From assembly GCA_003989065.1 (NCBI GenBank), contig RXIW01000006.1, positions 1 through 64,000 of the forward strand: 64,000 nucleotides of DNA, given 5' to 3'. Every line of letters starts with the position of its first letter. The stretch's first letter is position 1. The DNA comes from Candidatus Competibacteraceae bacterium (GTDB lineage: Bacteria; Pseudomonadota; Gammaproteobacteria; Competibacterales; Competibacteraceae). Both the position numbers and the translations under genes were made by a program. This document shows, one piece after another, positions 56,095-64,000 of the stretch. The notes under the pieces are model-generated. The model did no database searches and had not been told where the DNA came from. It worked only from the letters and a program-made list of their open reading frames with translations.

Positions 56095-56988
56095 ATGCAG
56101 GCTCCTGCGCTGGTTGCCCTGCGAGTGACCTTGTTGGATAGCTTCGAACGGTTGCTCGTTCGGTTGGACGAGCTTTGCGCAATGATCCGCCAGGATGTGA
56201 ATTTGCCAGTCTGGGTGTCGAGTGCCGAATCGGAGCCGAGTGGCTCGCTGGACATGCGGGCGAAAGCCGTTCGGATCTACCGCGCCTTGTGGTATGAGGA
56301 CGATCAGGATGGTCGAGAGACCTTGACCTGTCCCGGTATCGTGGGAATCGGTCAGGATACCTTGGCGGCGGCCTGCGCTTGCAATGCGGCCAAGGATGGC
56401 TTCAAGGCGGCGGTGTTGGCGTTGAAGATGGTGGACCGGGTCGAGGCCGAAGCGATGATGGCCGATCTGCATCGCCGTCAGGAGTCGGTGGCGACCGCCA
56501 TGCGACGGATGGGTGCTGCCCGCTTGAATCTCAAACAGGCTTATCGGCATGTTCCATTGCTCGAACAGCGGCCATTGAAGATTGGCTTCACTTGGTCGAG
56601 GCAAGGGCGGGTGATCCAGCGGACCAGTGTGGCTGCGGCGCGGCGCTTACTGGAGCAGCGAGTCGAGACGCCGCAGATCCGGTTGGAGTTGCAACGTTTG
56701 GCCGAGATGCCGGGGGATGAGACCTTGGCGCGCGTCCGTAGCGTTTGTCCACATTTGCGGGCCAATATCGTCTTTGCGGCAGCGGATGGTGGTGTGCGGC
56801 GGCGCTTGATGCAGACTCCCCTGCCGATTCTGGTGCCGCTGCGTCAGGGTGAATCCTTGCCCGATTTCGTACCAGTCAAACCGGAACCGCCGCTCAATCC
56901 GCGGTTGCGTCGGGCCGATGTGCGGATCGAGGACGAGCCTTTTTTGCCATCGGTGCGGGTTCATCGTTATCGATTGGCTTATCGTTGA
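56095..56988 (+). CDS. tus: Divergent Tus-like replication terminus-binding protein
   Basis: This 297-residue protein can be aligned by eye with E. coli Tus (309 residues). CPGIVGIGQDTLAAA (79-93) matches LPGVLCYQVDNLSQAA, LNLKQAYRHV (144-153) matches TLNAYRTL, LKIGFTWSRQGRVIQRTSVAAARRLLE (161-187) matches [24 protein letters not shown], and TPLPILVPLRQGESLPD (241-256) matches TPLIALINRDNGAGVPD. Tus binds Ter DNA as a monomer and arrests replication forks in one direction. The F140/H144 lock region of E. coli Tus aligns poorly (Thr/Arg here), so the arrest mechanism may differ. AAGGAGG stands just before the ATG, and the gene follows cysB by 23 bases. The alignment is from memory of the E. 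coli sequence. Confidence 0.72.
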   Translation: MQAPALVALRVTLLDSFERLLVRLDELCAMIRQDVNLPVWVSSAESEPSGSLDMRAKAVRIYRALWYEDDQDGRETLTCPGIVGIGQDTLAAACACNAAKDGFKAAVLALKMVDRVEAEAMMADLHRRQESVATAMRRMGAARLNLKQAYRHVPLLEQRPLKIGFTWSRQGRVIQRTSVAAARRLLEQRVETPQIRLELQRLAEMPGDETLARVRSVCPHLRANIVFAAADGGVRRRLMQTPLPILVPLRQGESLPDFVPVKPEPPLNPRLRRADVRIEDEPFLPSVRVHRYRLAYR

Positions 56989-56999
56989 GGCTTTTGGAT

Positions 57000-57017
57000 T
57001 TAGATGATGATATAAAA
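57000..57017 (+). repeat. Ter-like repeat, copy C, beside tus
   Basis: TTAGATGATGATATAAAA at 57000-57017 is the reverse complement of copies A and B over the 16-base core (57002-57017), with 18 bases shared with copy A. It begins 11 bases after the tus-like stop codon and is non-coding. The core AGATGATGATATAAAA aligns only weakly with the E. coli TerB core (8 of 13 ungapped positions, from memory). Confidence 0.55.
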
Positions 57018-57046
57018 ACGATCGAGACCTAGCCCTATCAGCTATC

Positions 57047-57056
57047 TTTCATGAAA
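57047..57056. promoter_or_regulatory. Perfect 10-base palindrome upstream of glgX
   Basis: TTTCATGAAA at 57047-57056 is a perfect palindrome about 72 bases before the glgX start, in the short AT-rich region that should hold the glgX promoter. It is a candidate operator of unknown partner. Confidence 0.3.
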
Positions 57057-57127
57057 TGTTCTAAACTAATCGCCGACACCGGTCAGAATTATGCCCTTAT
57101 ATCTACACATCGGGAGAGCTTGCCCCT

Positions 57128-59263
57128 ATGTCGTCGCGTGCCCGTGTATGGCCAGGTAAACCTTATCCGCTCGGCGCGACCTGGGATGGTAAGGGCGTCA
57201 ATTTCGCCTTGTTCTCCGCTCATGCCGAAAAGGTCGAACTGTGCCTGTTCGACTCCTCCGGCCAGCGCGAGATCGAGCGCTTGGCGTTACCCGAGAACAC
57301 CGATCAGATCTGGCATGGCTACATACCGGGTTTATGGCCGGGCACCCTGTACGGTTATCGGGTATCCGGACCGTACGAGCCGCACATAGGCCACCGCTTC
57401 AACCACCATAAGCTGTTGCTCGACCCCTACGCCAAGCAATTCTACGGTTCGCTCCATCTGCGCGACGAGCACTGCGGCTATCAGGTCGGCCACCACAACG
57501 CCGACCTGTCCTTCGACACCCGGGACAACGCCCGCGACATGCTCAAGTGCGTGGTGGTGGACACCAGTTTCAACTGGTCCGGCGACCGGGCGCCCGAGAT
57601 GCCATGGTCGCGCACCCTGATCTACGAAACCCACGTGCGCGGCTTCACGATCCGGCACGAGGGCATCCCCCACCATCTGCGCGGCACCTGCGCCGGCATC
57701 GCCCATCCCGAAATCATCAAACACCTGCAGTCACTGGGCGTCACCGCCGTGGAGTTGATGCCGATCCACGCTTTCGTGGACGACCGCTTCCTGGTGGATC
57801 GTGGCCTGCGCAATTACTGGGGCTACAGCACTCTCTGCTTCTTCGCGCCGGAACCCCGCTATCTGAGCGGCGGCGATGTGGCCGAATTCAAGACCATGGT
57901 CAAGCGGTTGCACGATGCTGGCATCGAGGTGCTACTGGATGTGGTCTACAACCACACCGCCGAAGGCGACCAGATGGGGCCGACTCTGTGCTTCCGCGGT
58001 ATCGACAACGCCTCCTACTATCGTCTGCCGGACAATCGTCGCTATTACATCAACGACACCGGCTGCGGCAACACCTTGAATCTGACCCACCCCCGCGTCC
58101 TGCAGATGGTCATGGACAGCTTGCGTTATTGGGTCAACGAGGTTCACGTGGATGGCTTCCGCTTCGATCTGGCGGTCACGCTGGGCCGGGAAGACCATGG
58201 CTACGATCGCCGTGGCGGCTTCTTCGACGCCATTCGCCAGGACCCGGCCCTGTCGCGGGTTAAGGTGATCGCCGAACCCTGGGATATCGGCCCCGGTGGC
58301 TACCAGCTCGGCGGTTTCCCGGCCGGCACTGCAGAATGGAACGACCGCTTTCGCGACGCTGTGCGCGGCTTCTGGCGCGGCGACGATGGCATGCTGTCCA
58401 GACTGGCGCCCAACCTGTTGGCCTCCAGCGATCTATTTGAGCACGACTGCCGGCGGCCCTGGGCCACGGTCAACTACGTCGCCAGCCATGACGGCTTCAC
58501 CTTGGCCGATTTGGTGAGCTATAACGACCGCCACAACGAGGCCAACGGCGAAAACAACCGGGACGGTCACCCTTCCAACTTCAGCGCCAATTATGGGGCG
58601 GAAGGCCCCACTCCCGATCCGCATATTCGCCAGATCCGCCTGCGCCAACGCCGCAACCTGCTGGCCACCGCACTGCTGGCGCAAGGCACCCCGATGCTGT
58701 TGGCCGGCGACGAAATCGGCCGCAGCCAGAACGGCAACAACAACGCTTATTGCCAGGATAACGAAATCAACTGGATGAACTGGGACCATATTCCTAACGA
58801 GGAACAGGAATTCCTGGACTTCACCCGCCGACTGATCAACCTGCGCCACGAACACCCGGTTTTGCGCCGCCCCCGCTTCCTGCATGGCACCCATATCTCC
58901 AAATCCACCGGTCTGCGCGACATCGAGTGGATCAGCCCCGGTGGCGGCGGCATGAACGACTACCATTGGCAGGAGCCCAAGGCCCGTTGCCTGGGCATGC
59001 TGCTGGCCGGCGACGCTGGCGAATACTTTACGTCGGACGGTTATCCGGAAAACGACGATACCCTGCTCGTCATCTTCAATGCCGGAACCGATCAGATTCC
59101 CTTTCGCATGCCCACGGTCAAGAACGCTACCGGCTGGCGCTGCCTGCTCGACACCGTCAATCCCCAGCAGACCGCTGGCGCGGTGATCCTGCCGGCCAAT
59201 GGCGATTTCACCGTCGAACCCCGCTCGGTCGTCATCTTTGCCTTGAACCAGGAAACGCCCTGA
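57128..59263 (+). CDS. glgX: Glycogen debranching enzyme GlgX
   Basis: This 711-residue GH13 isoamylase-type enzyme hydrolyses alpha-1,6 branches of phosphorylase-limit glycogen. The N-terminal CBM48 module (about 1-140, RVWPGKPYPLGATWDGKGVNFALFSAHAEKVELCLFD) precedes the barrel. The barrel has VLLDVVYNHTAEGDQMGPTLCFRGIDNASYY, VDGFRFDLAVTLGRE (nucleophile Asp near 345), VIAEPWDIGPGGYQLGGFP (acid/base Glu near 381) and YVASHDGFTLADLVSYNDRHNEANGE. The length is family-typical. GGGAGAG lies eight bases before the ATG. It is transcribed apart from glgB-glgA and works with malQ in glycogen breakdown. Confidence 0.95.
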   Translation: MSSRARVWPGKPYPLGATWDGKGVNFALFSAHAEKVELCLFDSSGQREIERLALPENTDQIWHGYIPGLWPGTLYGYRVSGPYEPHIGHRFNHHKLLLDPYAKQFYGSLHLRDEHCGYQVGHHNADLSFDTRDNARDMLKCVVVDTSFNWSGDRAPEMPWSRTLIYETHVRGFTIRHEGIPHHLRGTCAGIAHPEIIKHLQSLGVTAVELMPIHAFVDDRFLVDRGLRNYWGYSTLCFFAPEPRYLSGGDVAEFKTMVKRLHDAGIEVLLDVVYNHTAEGDQMGPTLCFRGIDNASYYRLPDNRRYYINDTGCGNTLNLTHPRVLQMVMDSLRYWVNEVHVDGFRFDLAVTLGREDHGYDRRGGFFDAIRQDPALSRVKVIAEPWDIGPGGYQLGGFPAGTAEWNDRFRDAVRGFWRGDDGMLSRLAPNLLASSDLFEHDCRRPWATVNYVASHDGFTLADLVSYNDRHNEANGENNRDGHPSNFSANYGAEGPTPDPHIRQIRLRQRRNLLATALLAQGTPMLLAGDEIGRSQNGNNNAYCQDNEINWMNWDHIPNEEQEFLDFTRRLINLRHEHPVLRRPRFLHGTHISKSTGLRDIEWISPGGGGMNDYHWQEPKARCLGMLLAGDAGEYFTSDGYPENDDTLLVIFNAGTDQIPFRMPTVKNATGWRCLLDTVNPQQTAGAVILPANGDFTVEPRSVVIFALNQETP

Positions 59264-59462
59264 ACCTGCCCGTCGAGTCAGCGGCCATCCCCTACCACCG
59301 ACGCGCAGCAAACACCTGGTTATATCAATAAAATTTATTAATATTAGTTTTAATAACAAACCCTGCTAAAGTTTGCCGCCCATTTCGCCCGGTGAAAATC
59401 GGGCATGGGGGGTTTCGCATTTCGCATCCTTCCATTCTTTACCACCCAAGGGCTGCCCACCG
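59264..59462. promoter_or_regulatory. glgX-cysT intergenic region, likely CysB-responsive
   Basis: The stretch 59318-59362 is very AT-rich and includes the interrupted palindrome AATAAA-A-TTTATT (59327-59339). It is followed by a small hairpin GCCCG (59387-59391) with CGGGC (59400-59404). CysB binds AT-rich sites upstream of sulfate-transport promoters, so this is the natural place for control of cysTWA. The hairpin could be a glgX terminator remnant, but it lacks a T tract. Confidence 0.4.
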
Positions 59463-60296
59463 ATGCCATTCCGCCTCAAACAGCGCAATGTATTGCCGGG
59501 GTTCAACCTCGCCATGGGCTACACCCTGTTGTACATGTGCCTGATCGTCCTGATTCCCCTTTCGGCGGCCTTCATCAAGACCGCTGGCCTGAGCTGGGCG
59601 GACTTCTGGAGCATCGTGACCGCTCCGCGGGTGTTGGCTTCCTACCGCCTGACCTTTGGCGCTTCCCTGATCGCCGCGCTGATCAACACCAGCGCCGGTT
59701 TGTTCATCGCCTGGGTGCTGGTGCGCTATTCCTTTCCTGGAAAACGCTTGATCGACGCCCTGGTCGATCTGCCGTTCGCCTTGCCGACTGCGGTCGCCGG
59801 CATCGCGCTAACTGCCCTGTACGCCGGCAACGGCTGGATCGGCAGCTACCTGGCGCTGCTCGGGATCAAGGTGGCCTTCACCCCGCTCGGCATCGTCGTA
59901 GCTCTGATCTTCATTAGCATGCCGTTCGTGATCCGCACCGTGCAGCCGGTGCTGGAAGATCTGGAGCCGGAGGTCGAGGAAGCCGCCGCCTGTCTGGGTG
60001 CGACCCGCTGGCAAACCTTCCGGCGGATCATCCTGCCTGCGATTCGCCCTGCCCTGCTGACCGGCTTCACCCTGGCCTTCGCTCGCTCCATCGGCGAATA
60101 CGGTTCGGTGATCTTCATTGCCGGCAACCTGCCGATGGTATCGGAAATCACTCCGCTCCTGATCGTGACCAAGCTGGAACAGTACGACTATCGCGGCGCG
60201 ACCGCCATCGCCGTGGTCATGCTGGTGATCTCCTTCCTGCTGTTGCTGTTGATCAATCTGCTCCAACGGTGGAGCCACCAGCGTTACACCACCTGA
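59463..60296 (+). CDS. cysT: Sulfate/thiosulfate ABC transporter permease CysT
   Basis: This 277-residue inner-membrane permease has six hydrophobic segments. [67 protein letters not shown], and the EAA coupling loop ([53 protein letters not shown]) identify CysT (CysU). It pairs with CysW. ATG 59463 is chosen because it begins at the conserved N-terminus; the in-frame extension to 59373 crosses the leader hairpin. cysW follows 13 bases after. No sulfate-binding protein gene (sbp or cysP) precedes it. Confidence 0.94.
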   Translation: MPFRLKQRNVLPGFNLAMGYTLLYMCLIVLIPLSAAFIKTAGLSWADFWSIVTAPRVLASYRLTFGASLIAALINTSAGLFIAWVLVRYSFPGKRLIDALVDLPFALPTAVAGIALTALYAGNGWIGSYLALLGIKVAFTPLGIVVALIFISMPFVIRTVQPVLEDLEPEVEEAAACLGATRWQTFRRIILPAIRPALLTGFTLAFARSIGEYGSVIFIAGNLPMVSEITPLLIVTKLEQYDYRGATAIAVVMLVISFLLLLLINLLQRWSHQRYTT

Positions 60297-60309
60297 TTCG
60301 GAGCCCGCC

Positions 60310-61206
60310 ATGGCCTTCACCCGCTTTCTCACCGCGTCCCAGACCGCTCCGATCCGGCGGACCACCACCGAATCACCGGCCATCCGTCGTTTGTTCATCG
60401 GCATGGCCCTGCTCTTTCTCACCCTGTTCCTGTTTTTCCCGCTGGCTGCCGTATTCTACGAGGCACTGCGCAAGGGACTGGGGGTCTACTTCGCCGCCAT
60501 CGTCGATCCCGATGCCCTGGCAGCGATTCGGCTCACTCTGCTCTGCGCCGCCATCGCGGTACCGTTGAACATGGTATTCGGGGTGGCGGCGGCCTGGGCC
60601 ATCGCCAAGTTCGAATTCGTCGGCAAAAGCGTGCTGATCACCCTGATCGATCTGCCCTTCGCCGTCTCGCCGGTCATCGCCGGATTGATCTACGTGCTGA
60701 TGTTCGGCGCACAGGGCTGGCTGGGACCGTGGCTGGTGGCACACGACATCAAGATCATCTTTGCGGTGCCCGGCATCGTGTTGGCGACCGTCTTCGTGAC
60801 CTTTCCCTTCATCGCCCGCGAACTGATTCCGCTGATGCAGGAACAGGGGGTCGAGGAAGAGGAAGCGGCTCTGGTCATGGGCGCCAGCGGTTGGCAAACC
60901 TTCTGGCGCATCACCCTGCCCAACATCAAATGGGGTCTGTTGTACGGCGTAGTGCTCTGCACCGCCCGGGCCATGGGCGAATTCGGCGCGGTGTCGGTGG
61001 TCTCCGGCCATATTCGCGGCCTGACCAACACCTTGCCGCTACAGGTCGAAATTCTTTACAACGAATACAACTTCGCAGCCGCGTTCGCCGTGGCTTCCCT
61101 GCTGACGCTGTTGGCGGTCGTTATGCTGGCCATCAAGAGCGTCATCGAATGGCAGACCCGCAAAGCGCGCCTGGCGGCGCTGGCCATCCGAGGAGAACCC
61201 GAATGA
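60310..61206 (+). CDS. cysW: Sulfate/thiosulfate ABC transporter permease CysW
   Basis: This 298-residue inner-membrane permease has six hydrophobic segments. [68 protein letters not shown], the EAA loop [58 protein letters not shown] and [15 protein letters not shown] are CysW hallmarks. It forms the channel with CysT. Its stop overlaps the cysA start as ATGA. The N-terminal 20 residues before the first membrane segment are Thr/Ser-rich and variable in the family. Confidence 0.94.
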   Translation: MAFTRFLTASQTAPIRRTTTESPAIRRLFIGMALLFLTLFLFFPLAAVFYEALRKGLGVYFAAIVDPDALAAIRLTLLCAAIAVPLNMVFGVAAAWAIAKFEFVGKSVLITLIDLPFAVSPVIAGLIYVLMFGAQGWLGPWLVAHDIKIIFAVPGIVLATVFVTFPFIARELIPLMQEQGVEEEEAALVMGASGWQTFWRITLPNIKWGLLYGVVLCTARAMGEFGAVSVVSGHIRGLTNTLPLQVEILYNEYNFAAAFAVASLLTLLAVVMLAIKSVIEWQTRKARLAALAIRGEPE

Positions 61207-62318
61207 GCATCACGATCCACTCGCTCAGCAAACGCTTCGGCAGTTTCACGGCGCTCGACCGCGTCGAACTGGAAATCCCCAAAGGCGAACTAGTCGCCTT
61301 GCTGGGGCCGTCGGGCTGCGGCAAGACCACCCTGCTGCGCATCATCGCCGGTCTGGAAAGCGCCGACGAGGGCAATATCCTGTTCGATGGCGAGGATACC
61401 AGCGCCCGCCATGTGCGCGATCGCAACGTCGGATTCGTGTTTCAGCATTACGCCCTGTTTCAACACATGTCGGTGTTCGAGAACATCGCCTTCGGTTTGC
61501 GGGTGCGGCCGCGCGCGCGACGACCGAGCGAGGAGCAGATTCGCGCCAAGGTGCAGGAATTGCTGAGTCTGGTGCAACTGGAATGGCTGGCCGGTCGCTA
61601 CCCTTCGCAATTATCCGGCGGACAACGCCAGCGGATCGCGCTAGCCCGCGCCCTGGCGGTGGAACCGCAGGTCCTGCTGCTGGACGAACCGTTCGGCGCG
61701 CTGGACACCAAGGTCCGCAAGGAGCTGCGACGCTGGCTGCGCCGGCTGCACGACGAATTGCACATCACCAGCGTGTTCGTTACCCACGATCAGGAGGAAG
61801 CGCTGGAAGTCGCCGACCGGATCGTGGTGATGAACCATGGCCGCGTCGAACAGATCGGTTCGCCCCAGCAAGTCTACGACGCGCCGGCCACCCCTTTCGT
61901 CTATCAGTTCCTCGGCCATATCAATCTGTTCCATGGCCGGGCCCATTCCGGCTGGGTCCGGCTGGGCGGGCTGCGCATCCAGGCGCCGGAGTATCAGAAT
62001 ACCGAATCCATGCCCGCCATCGCCTACGTCCGCCCGCACGATATCGATCTGCTGCGCGAACCGGAGGACAGCGACACCACCATTTCGGCCACGGTGGTGC
62101 GGGTTTCCAGCCTGGGTTCGCTGGTGCGGCTGGAATTGCTGCAGGATTCGGACGGCGAAAGCACCGAAGTGGAAATGACCCGCGAGCGCTATGCCGCCGA
62201 CCCGCTGCAAGCCGGCGATCAGGTGTTCGTCAAACCGCGTTACCTGCGTGTCTTTCTCAACGATGACCCGAAACGGACGCCGCCAGTCCACTGGAACGGC
62301 GACGGCGACGGCATCTGA
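61203..62318 (+). CDS. cysA: Sulfate/thiosulfate ABC transporter ATPase CysA
   Basis: This 371-residue ATPase powers CysT-CysW. Walker A is GPSGCGKTT (about residues 36-44), followed by [24 protein letters not shown], the signature [16 protein letters not shown] and Walker [45 protein letters not shown] contains the switch His. The C-terminal regulatory domain (about 240-350, with [12 protein letters not shown]) is of the CysA/TOBE type. ATG 61203 overlaps the cysW stop and has AGGAG seven bases upstream; the frame extends upstream to 60729 inside cysW without meaning. The complex is cytoplasmic-face, and its binding protein must be encoded elsewhere. Confidence 0.95.
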   Translation: MSITIHSLSKRFGSFTALDRVELEIPKGELVALLGPSGCGKTTLLRIIAGLESADEGNILFDGEDTSARHVRDRNVGFVFQHYALFQHMSVFENIAFGLRVRPRARRPSEEQIRAKVQELLSLVQLEWLAGRYPSQLSGGQRQRIALARALAVEPQVLLLDEPFGALDTKVRKELRRWLRRLHDELHITSVFVTHDQEEALEVADRIVVMNHGRVEQIGSPQQVYDAPATPFVYQFLGHINLFHGRAHSGWVRLGGLRIQAPEYQNTESMPAIAYVRPHDIDLLREPEDSDTTISATVVRVSSLGSLVRLELLQDSDGESTEVEMTRERYAADPLQAGDQVFVKPRYLRVFLNDDPKRTPPVHWNGDGDGI

Positions 62319-62388
62319 AACAGCCCGACCGCTGCGTCGGCGGGGCCGTGACGCCTAGCGTGAATGAGCGTGAATGGAGGTGACTGGC

Positions 62389-62781
62389 ATGAATCCCATC
62401 GATCAGCTCGCCGAAGCCCGCATCCAGGAAGCCATCGACCGGGGGGAATTGCGTGGCCTGCCCGGCGAAGGTCGGCCGCTGCAACTCGACGACGATTCGG
62501 CCATTCCCGAAGAATTGCGCGCGGCGTACCGGCTCCTGAAGAACGCCGGTTTCCTGCCGCCCGAGCTGCAGCTGCGCAAGGAGGTGCGCGAAGCCGAACA
62601 GCTGCTGCAACAGCTGCCGGAGAGCGAGCGCAGCCACGCCCGCGCCCGGCTGGAGCTGCTGCAGATGCGGTTGGCCGCCAACCGCCGCCAACCGATCAAC
62701 CTGCTGCTGGAAGATCGCTATCGCCAGCAATTGCTGGACCGGCTGGATCATCCCGCCCAGGGCAAGCCCGACGCTTCATGA
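62389..62781 (+). CDS. DUF1992 (DnaJC28-type) small protein
   Basis: This 130-residue protein matches the DUF1992 family: MNPIDQLAEARIQEAIDRGELRGLPGEGRPLQLDDDSAIPEELRAAYRLLKNAGFLPPELQLRKEV. It then has a helical, Gln/Arg/Leu-rich tail (about 70-125). The family is shared with the conserved C-terminal region of the eukaryotic DnaJ homologue C28, but this protein has no J domain. Its role is unknown. ATG 62389 is chosen because GGAGG at 62376-62380 stands eight bases before it; the earlier in-frame ATG at 62374 would overlap that site. It lies 70 bases after cysA and converges on msrB. Confidence 0.82.
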   Translation: MNPIDQLAEARIQEAIDRGELRGLPGEGRPLQLDDDSAIPEELRAAYRLLKNAGFLPPELQLRKEVREAEQLLQQLPESERSHARARLELLQMRLAANRRQPINLLLEDRYRQQLLDRLDHPAQGKPDAS

Positions 62782-62814
62782 CGCAGCTGCGCGGATCGTC
62801 GGGCTGAGGTCGGC

Positions 62815-63219
62815 TCATTCCTCCGCTTTCTTGTCCAGCTTCAGCGCCGCCGAGTTGATGCAGTAGCGTAGTCCGGTCGGCTGGGGACCATCGTCGAAGA
62901 CATGGCCCAGATGAGCGCCACAATCGGCGCACAACACCTCGGTGCGCTGCATCCACAGACTGCGGTCGTCCGTCGTCGCGACCGTGTCGTTCTTGACCGG
63001 CTCCCAGAAACTCGGCCAGCCGCTGCCGGAATCGTACTTGGTATCGGCGTCGAACAGCGGATTGCCGCAGCAGGCGCAGTGGTACACGCCCGGTTCGTGG
63101 CAGTCGTAATATTGACCGGTGAACGCCCGCTCGGTCCCCTTCTGGCGGCAAATGGCGTATTGCTCCGGCGTCAGTTGGGCGCGCCATTCGGCGTCGGTCT
63201 TGTCGATCTTGTGGCTCAT
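62815..63219 (-). CDS. msrB: Peptide-methionine (R)-S-oxide reductase MsrB
   Basis: This 134-residue enzyme repairs R-methionine sulfoxide in proteins using thioredoxin. The zinc site is formed by Cys48/Cys51 ([10 protein letters not shown]) and Cys97/Cys100 ([15 protein letters not shown]). The catalytic cysteine is Cys120 in [11 protein letters not shown], and [11 protein letters not shown] supplies the substrate pocket Trp. The length is family-typical, and the enzyme is cytoplasmic with no signal peptide. It lies 55 bases upstream of the partial Kef-type gene's stop on the same strand, with no clear terminator between them. Confidence 0.96.
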   Translation of the reverse strand: MSHKIDKTDAEWRAQLTPEQYAICRQKGTERAFTGQYYDCHEPGVYHCACCGNPLFDADTKYDSGSGWPSFWEPVKNDTVATTDDRSLWMQRTEVLCADCGAHLGHVFDDGPQPTGLRYCINSAALKLDKKAEE

Positions 63220-63274
63220 GGCCTCTCCTCACCCGTTCGAGATACCGTATAGACCACGCCGCCGCTGCTTGGTG

Positions 63275-64000
63275 TCACGGCTCGACCCGTTCGCTACGCG
63301 GCCACTCCGACCGGTGCCCCAACGCCTCCCAGATATGCTCGGCCAAGCCGACCCCGACTTCGTTGAACGCCAGGAAGGTCATGTCGGCGCCAGCCGCTTT
63401 CAAGGACTGCTCCTCTTCGGGATAGCTACTGACCGCACCGATCAAGCCCTGGAAATGGTGTCGCCGCAATTGCACGGTAGCGATGCGCTTCGCTTCCGGC
63501 TCGGCCATGGCCAATACCACCGCCTTGATGCCATCCAAGTGCAGGCGATGCCAGAAACCAGGATCTTCGGCGTCGGCGTACACCACCCGTCGACCTTGGC
63601 GGAGATGTTGCTCGACCTTGACCAGATCGGAGTCGATCCCCGACACCATTAGGACCTTCTGGGGAAACGGGGACTGCGGGGATTGGAGAATGCTTTGCCG
63701 CTTTTTCAGAAAGTCGTAAGCGGCGGTTCCGGCGTGGCCCATGCCGATGATCAGAATCTGGGTGCTGCCCAGCGACACCGGTTGTTCGTCGGGGTGCCGG
63801 TTTGGCAATTCGAAACGCAGCAGCCGCGGCTCGAAGCGCTCGTACAGGGTATGGGCAAAACGATTGAGCGGAGCCGCGACCAGAAACGACAGCGCCACCG
63901 CGACGGCCAGCACCACCAGCCAGTTATGGTCGAGCTGGCCGTTGTCGACCATGAATTGCACCACGATCAAGGTAAATTCGCTGTAGCTGGTCAGCGCCAG
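63275..64000 (-). CDS. Kef-type monovalent cation/proton antiporter, C-terminal part (cut by window edge)
   Basis: At least 242 codons are visible and the frame stays open to base 64000, so the N-terminal membrane domain lies outside. The visible part holds the last membrane segments (LALTSYSEFTLIVVQFM, VVLAVAVALSFLVAAPLNRFAH) followed by a cytoplasmic TrkA-N/RCK domain. The RCK domain carries ILIIGMGHAGTAAYDFL (Rossmann loop GxGxxG), VYADAEDPGFWHRLHLDGIKAVVLAMAEPEAK and TFLAFNEVGVGLAEHIW. This is the KefB/KefC-like plan in which a nucleotide-binding domain gates K+/H+ exchange. It differs from the antiporter at 29069-30412, which lacks the RCK domain. Confidence 0.85.
   Translation of the reverse strand: MALTSYSEFTLIVVQFMVDNGQLDHNWLVVLAVAVALSFLVAAPLNRFAHTLYERFEPRLLRFELPNRHPDEQPVSLGSTQILIIGMGHAGTAAYDFLKKRQSILQSPQSPFPQKVLMVSGIDSDLVKVEQHLRQGRRVVYADAEDPGFWHRLHLDGIKAVVLAMAEPEAKRIATVQLRRHHFQGLIGAVSSYPEEEQSLKAAGADMTFLAFNEVGVGLAEHIWEALGHRSEWPRSERVEP

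Overview
The window is GC-rich, densely coding bacterial chromosome from a gammaproteobacterium. CysB, CstA with a YbdD-type partner, a Tus-like protein, class I PHA synthase, NADPH-type GltBD and a PilH-like regulator all fit this. A polyhydroxyalkanoate synthase together with a full glycogen cluster (glgC, glgB, glgA, glgX, malQ) suggests a storage-polymer-cycling organism of the Competibacter/Contendobacter type (glycogen-accumulating organisms). The lineage is an inference from gene content, not a computed placement. I see no rRNA, tRNA, CRISPR array or insertion sequence.

Layout. 0-6 kb: a PilH-like response regulator, then a DUF2760 protein and two tandem Hsp70-like ATPases. 6-15 kb: housekeeping and transport genes (cobO, pdxT-pdxS, cstA-ybdD, serS, a MATE exporter, DAHP synthase, a small membrane J-domain protein). 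15-28 kb, minus strand: phaC, then a ten-gene unit reading livJ2-iorA-iorB-livJ1-livH-livM-livG-livF-CBS/ACT-paaK, closed by a strong terminator. It looks built for uptake of amino acids, oxidation of aryl-pyruvates and activation of phenylacetate. 28-37 kb: a KfrA-like coiled-coil DNA-binding protein, a CPA2 antiporter, a SYLF protein, an AraC regulator divergent from an arylsulfatase, then three envelope proteins and a tyrosine recombinase. 37-43.6 kb: gltBD. 43.7-45.5 kb: an AT-rich island with one GT-C-like membrane protein. 45.5-59 kb: a diguanylate cyclase, thiM-malQ-glgC divergent from glgB-glgA-cysB-tus, then glgX. 59-62.3 kb: the sulfate importer cysT-cysW-cysA. 62.4-64 kb: a DUF1992 protein, msrB and the C-terminal part of a Kef-type antiporter cut by the window edge.

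The most unusual signal is a possible replication fork trap. The gene at 56095-56988 encodes a divergent homologue of the replication terminator protein Tus. A 16-base AT-rich motif, TTTTATATCATCATCT, occurs three times outside ordinary coding sequence: twice in one orientation on the left (10.8 and 14.8 kb) and once inverted, 11 bases after the tus-like stop codon (57.0 kb). That is the geometry expected of Ter sites around a terminus. It is a hypothesis. The motif resembles enterobacterial Ter only weakly, and no dif site was recognised.

A second oddity is the downstream Hsp70 gene. Its nucleotide-binding signature lies in frame with the upstream stop codon and has no ATG, GTG or TTG ahead of it, so it seems to start at ATC, 9 bases after a GGGGAG ribosome binding site.
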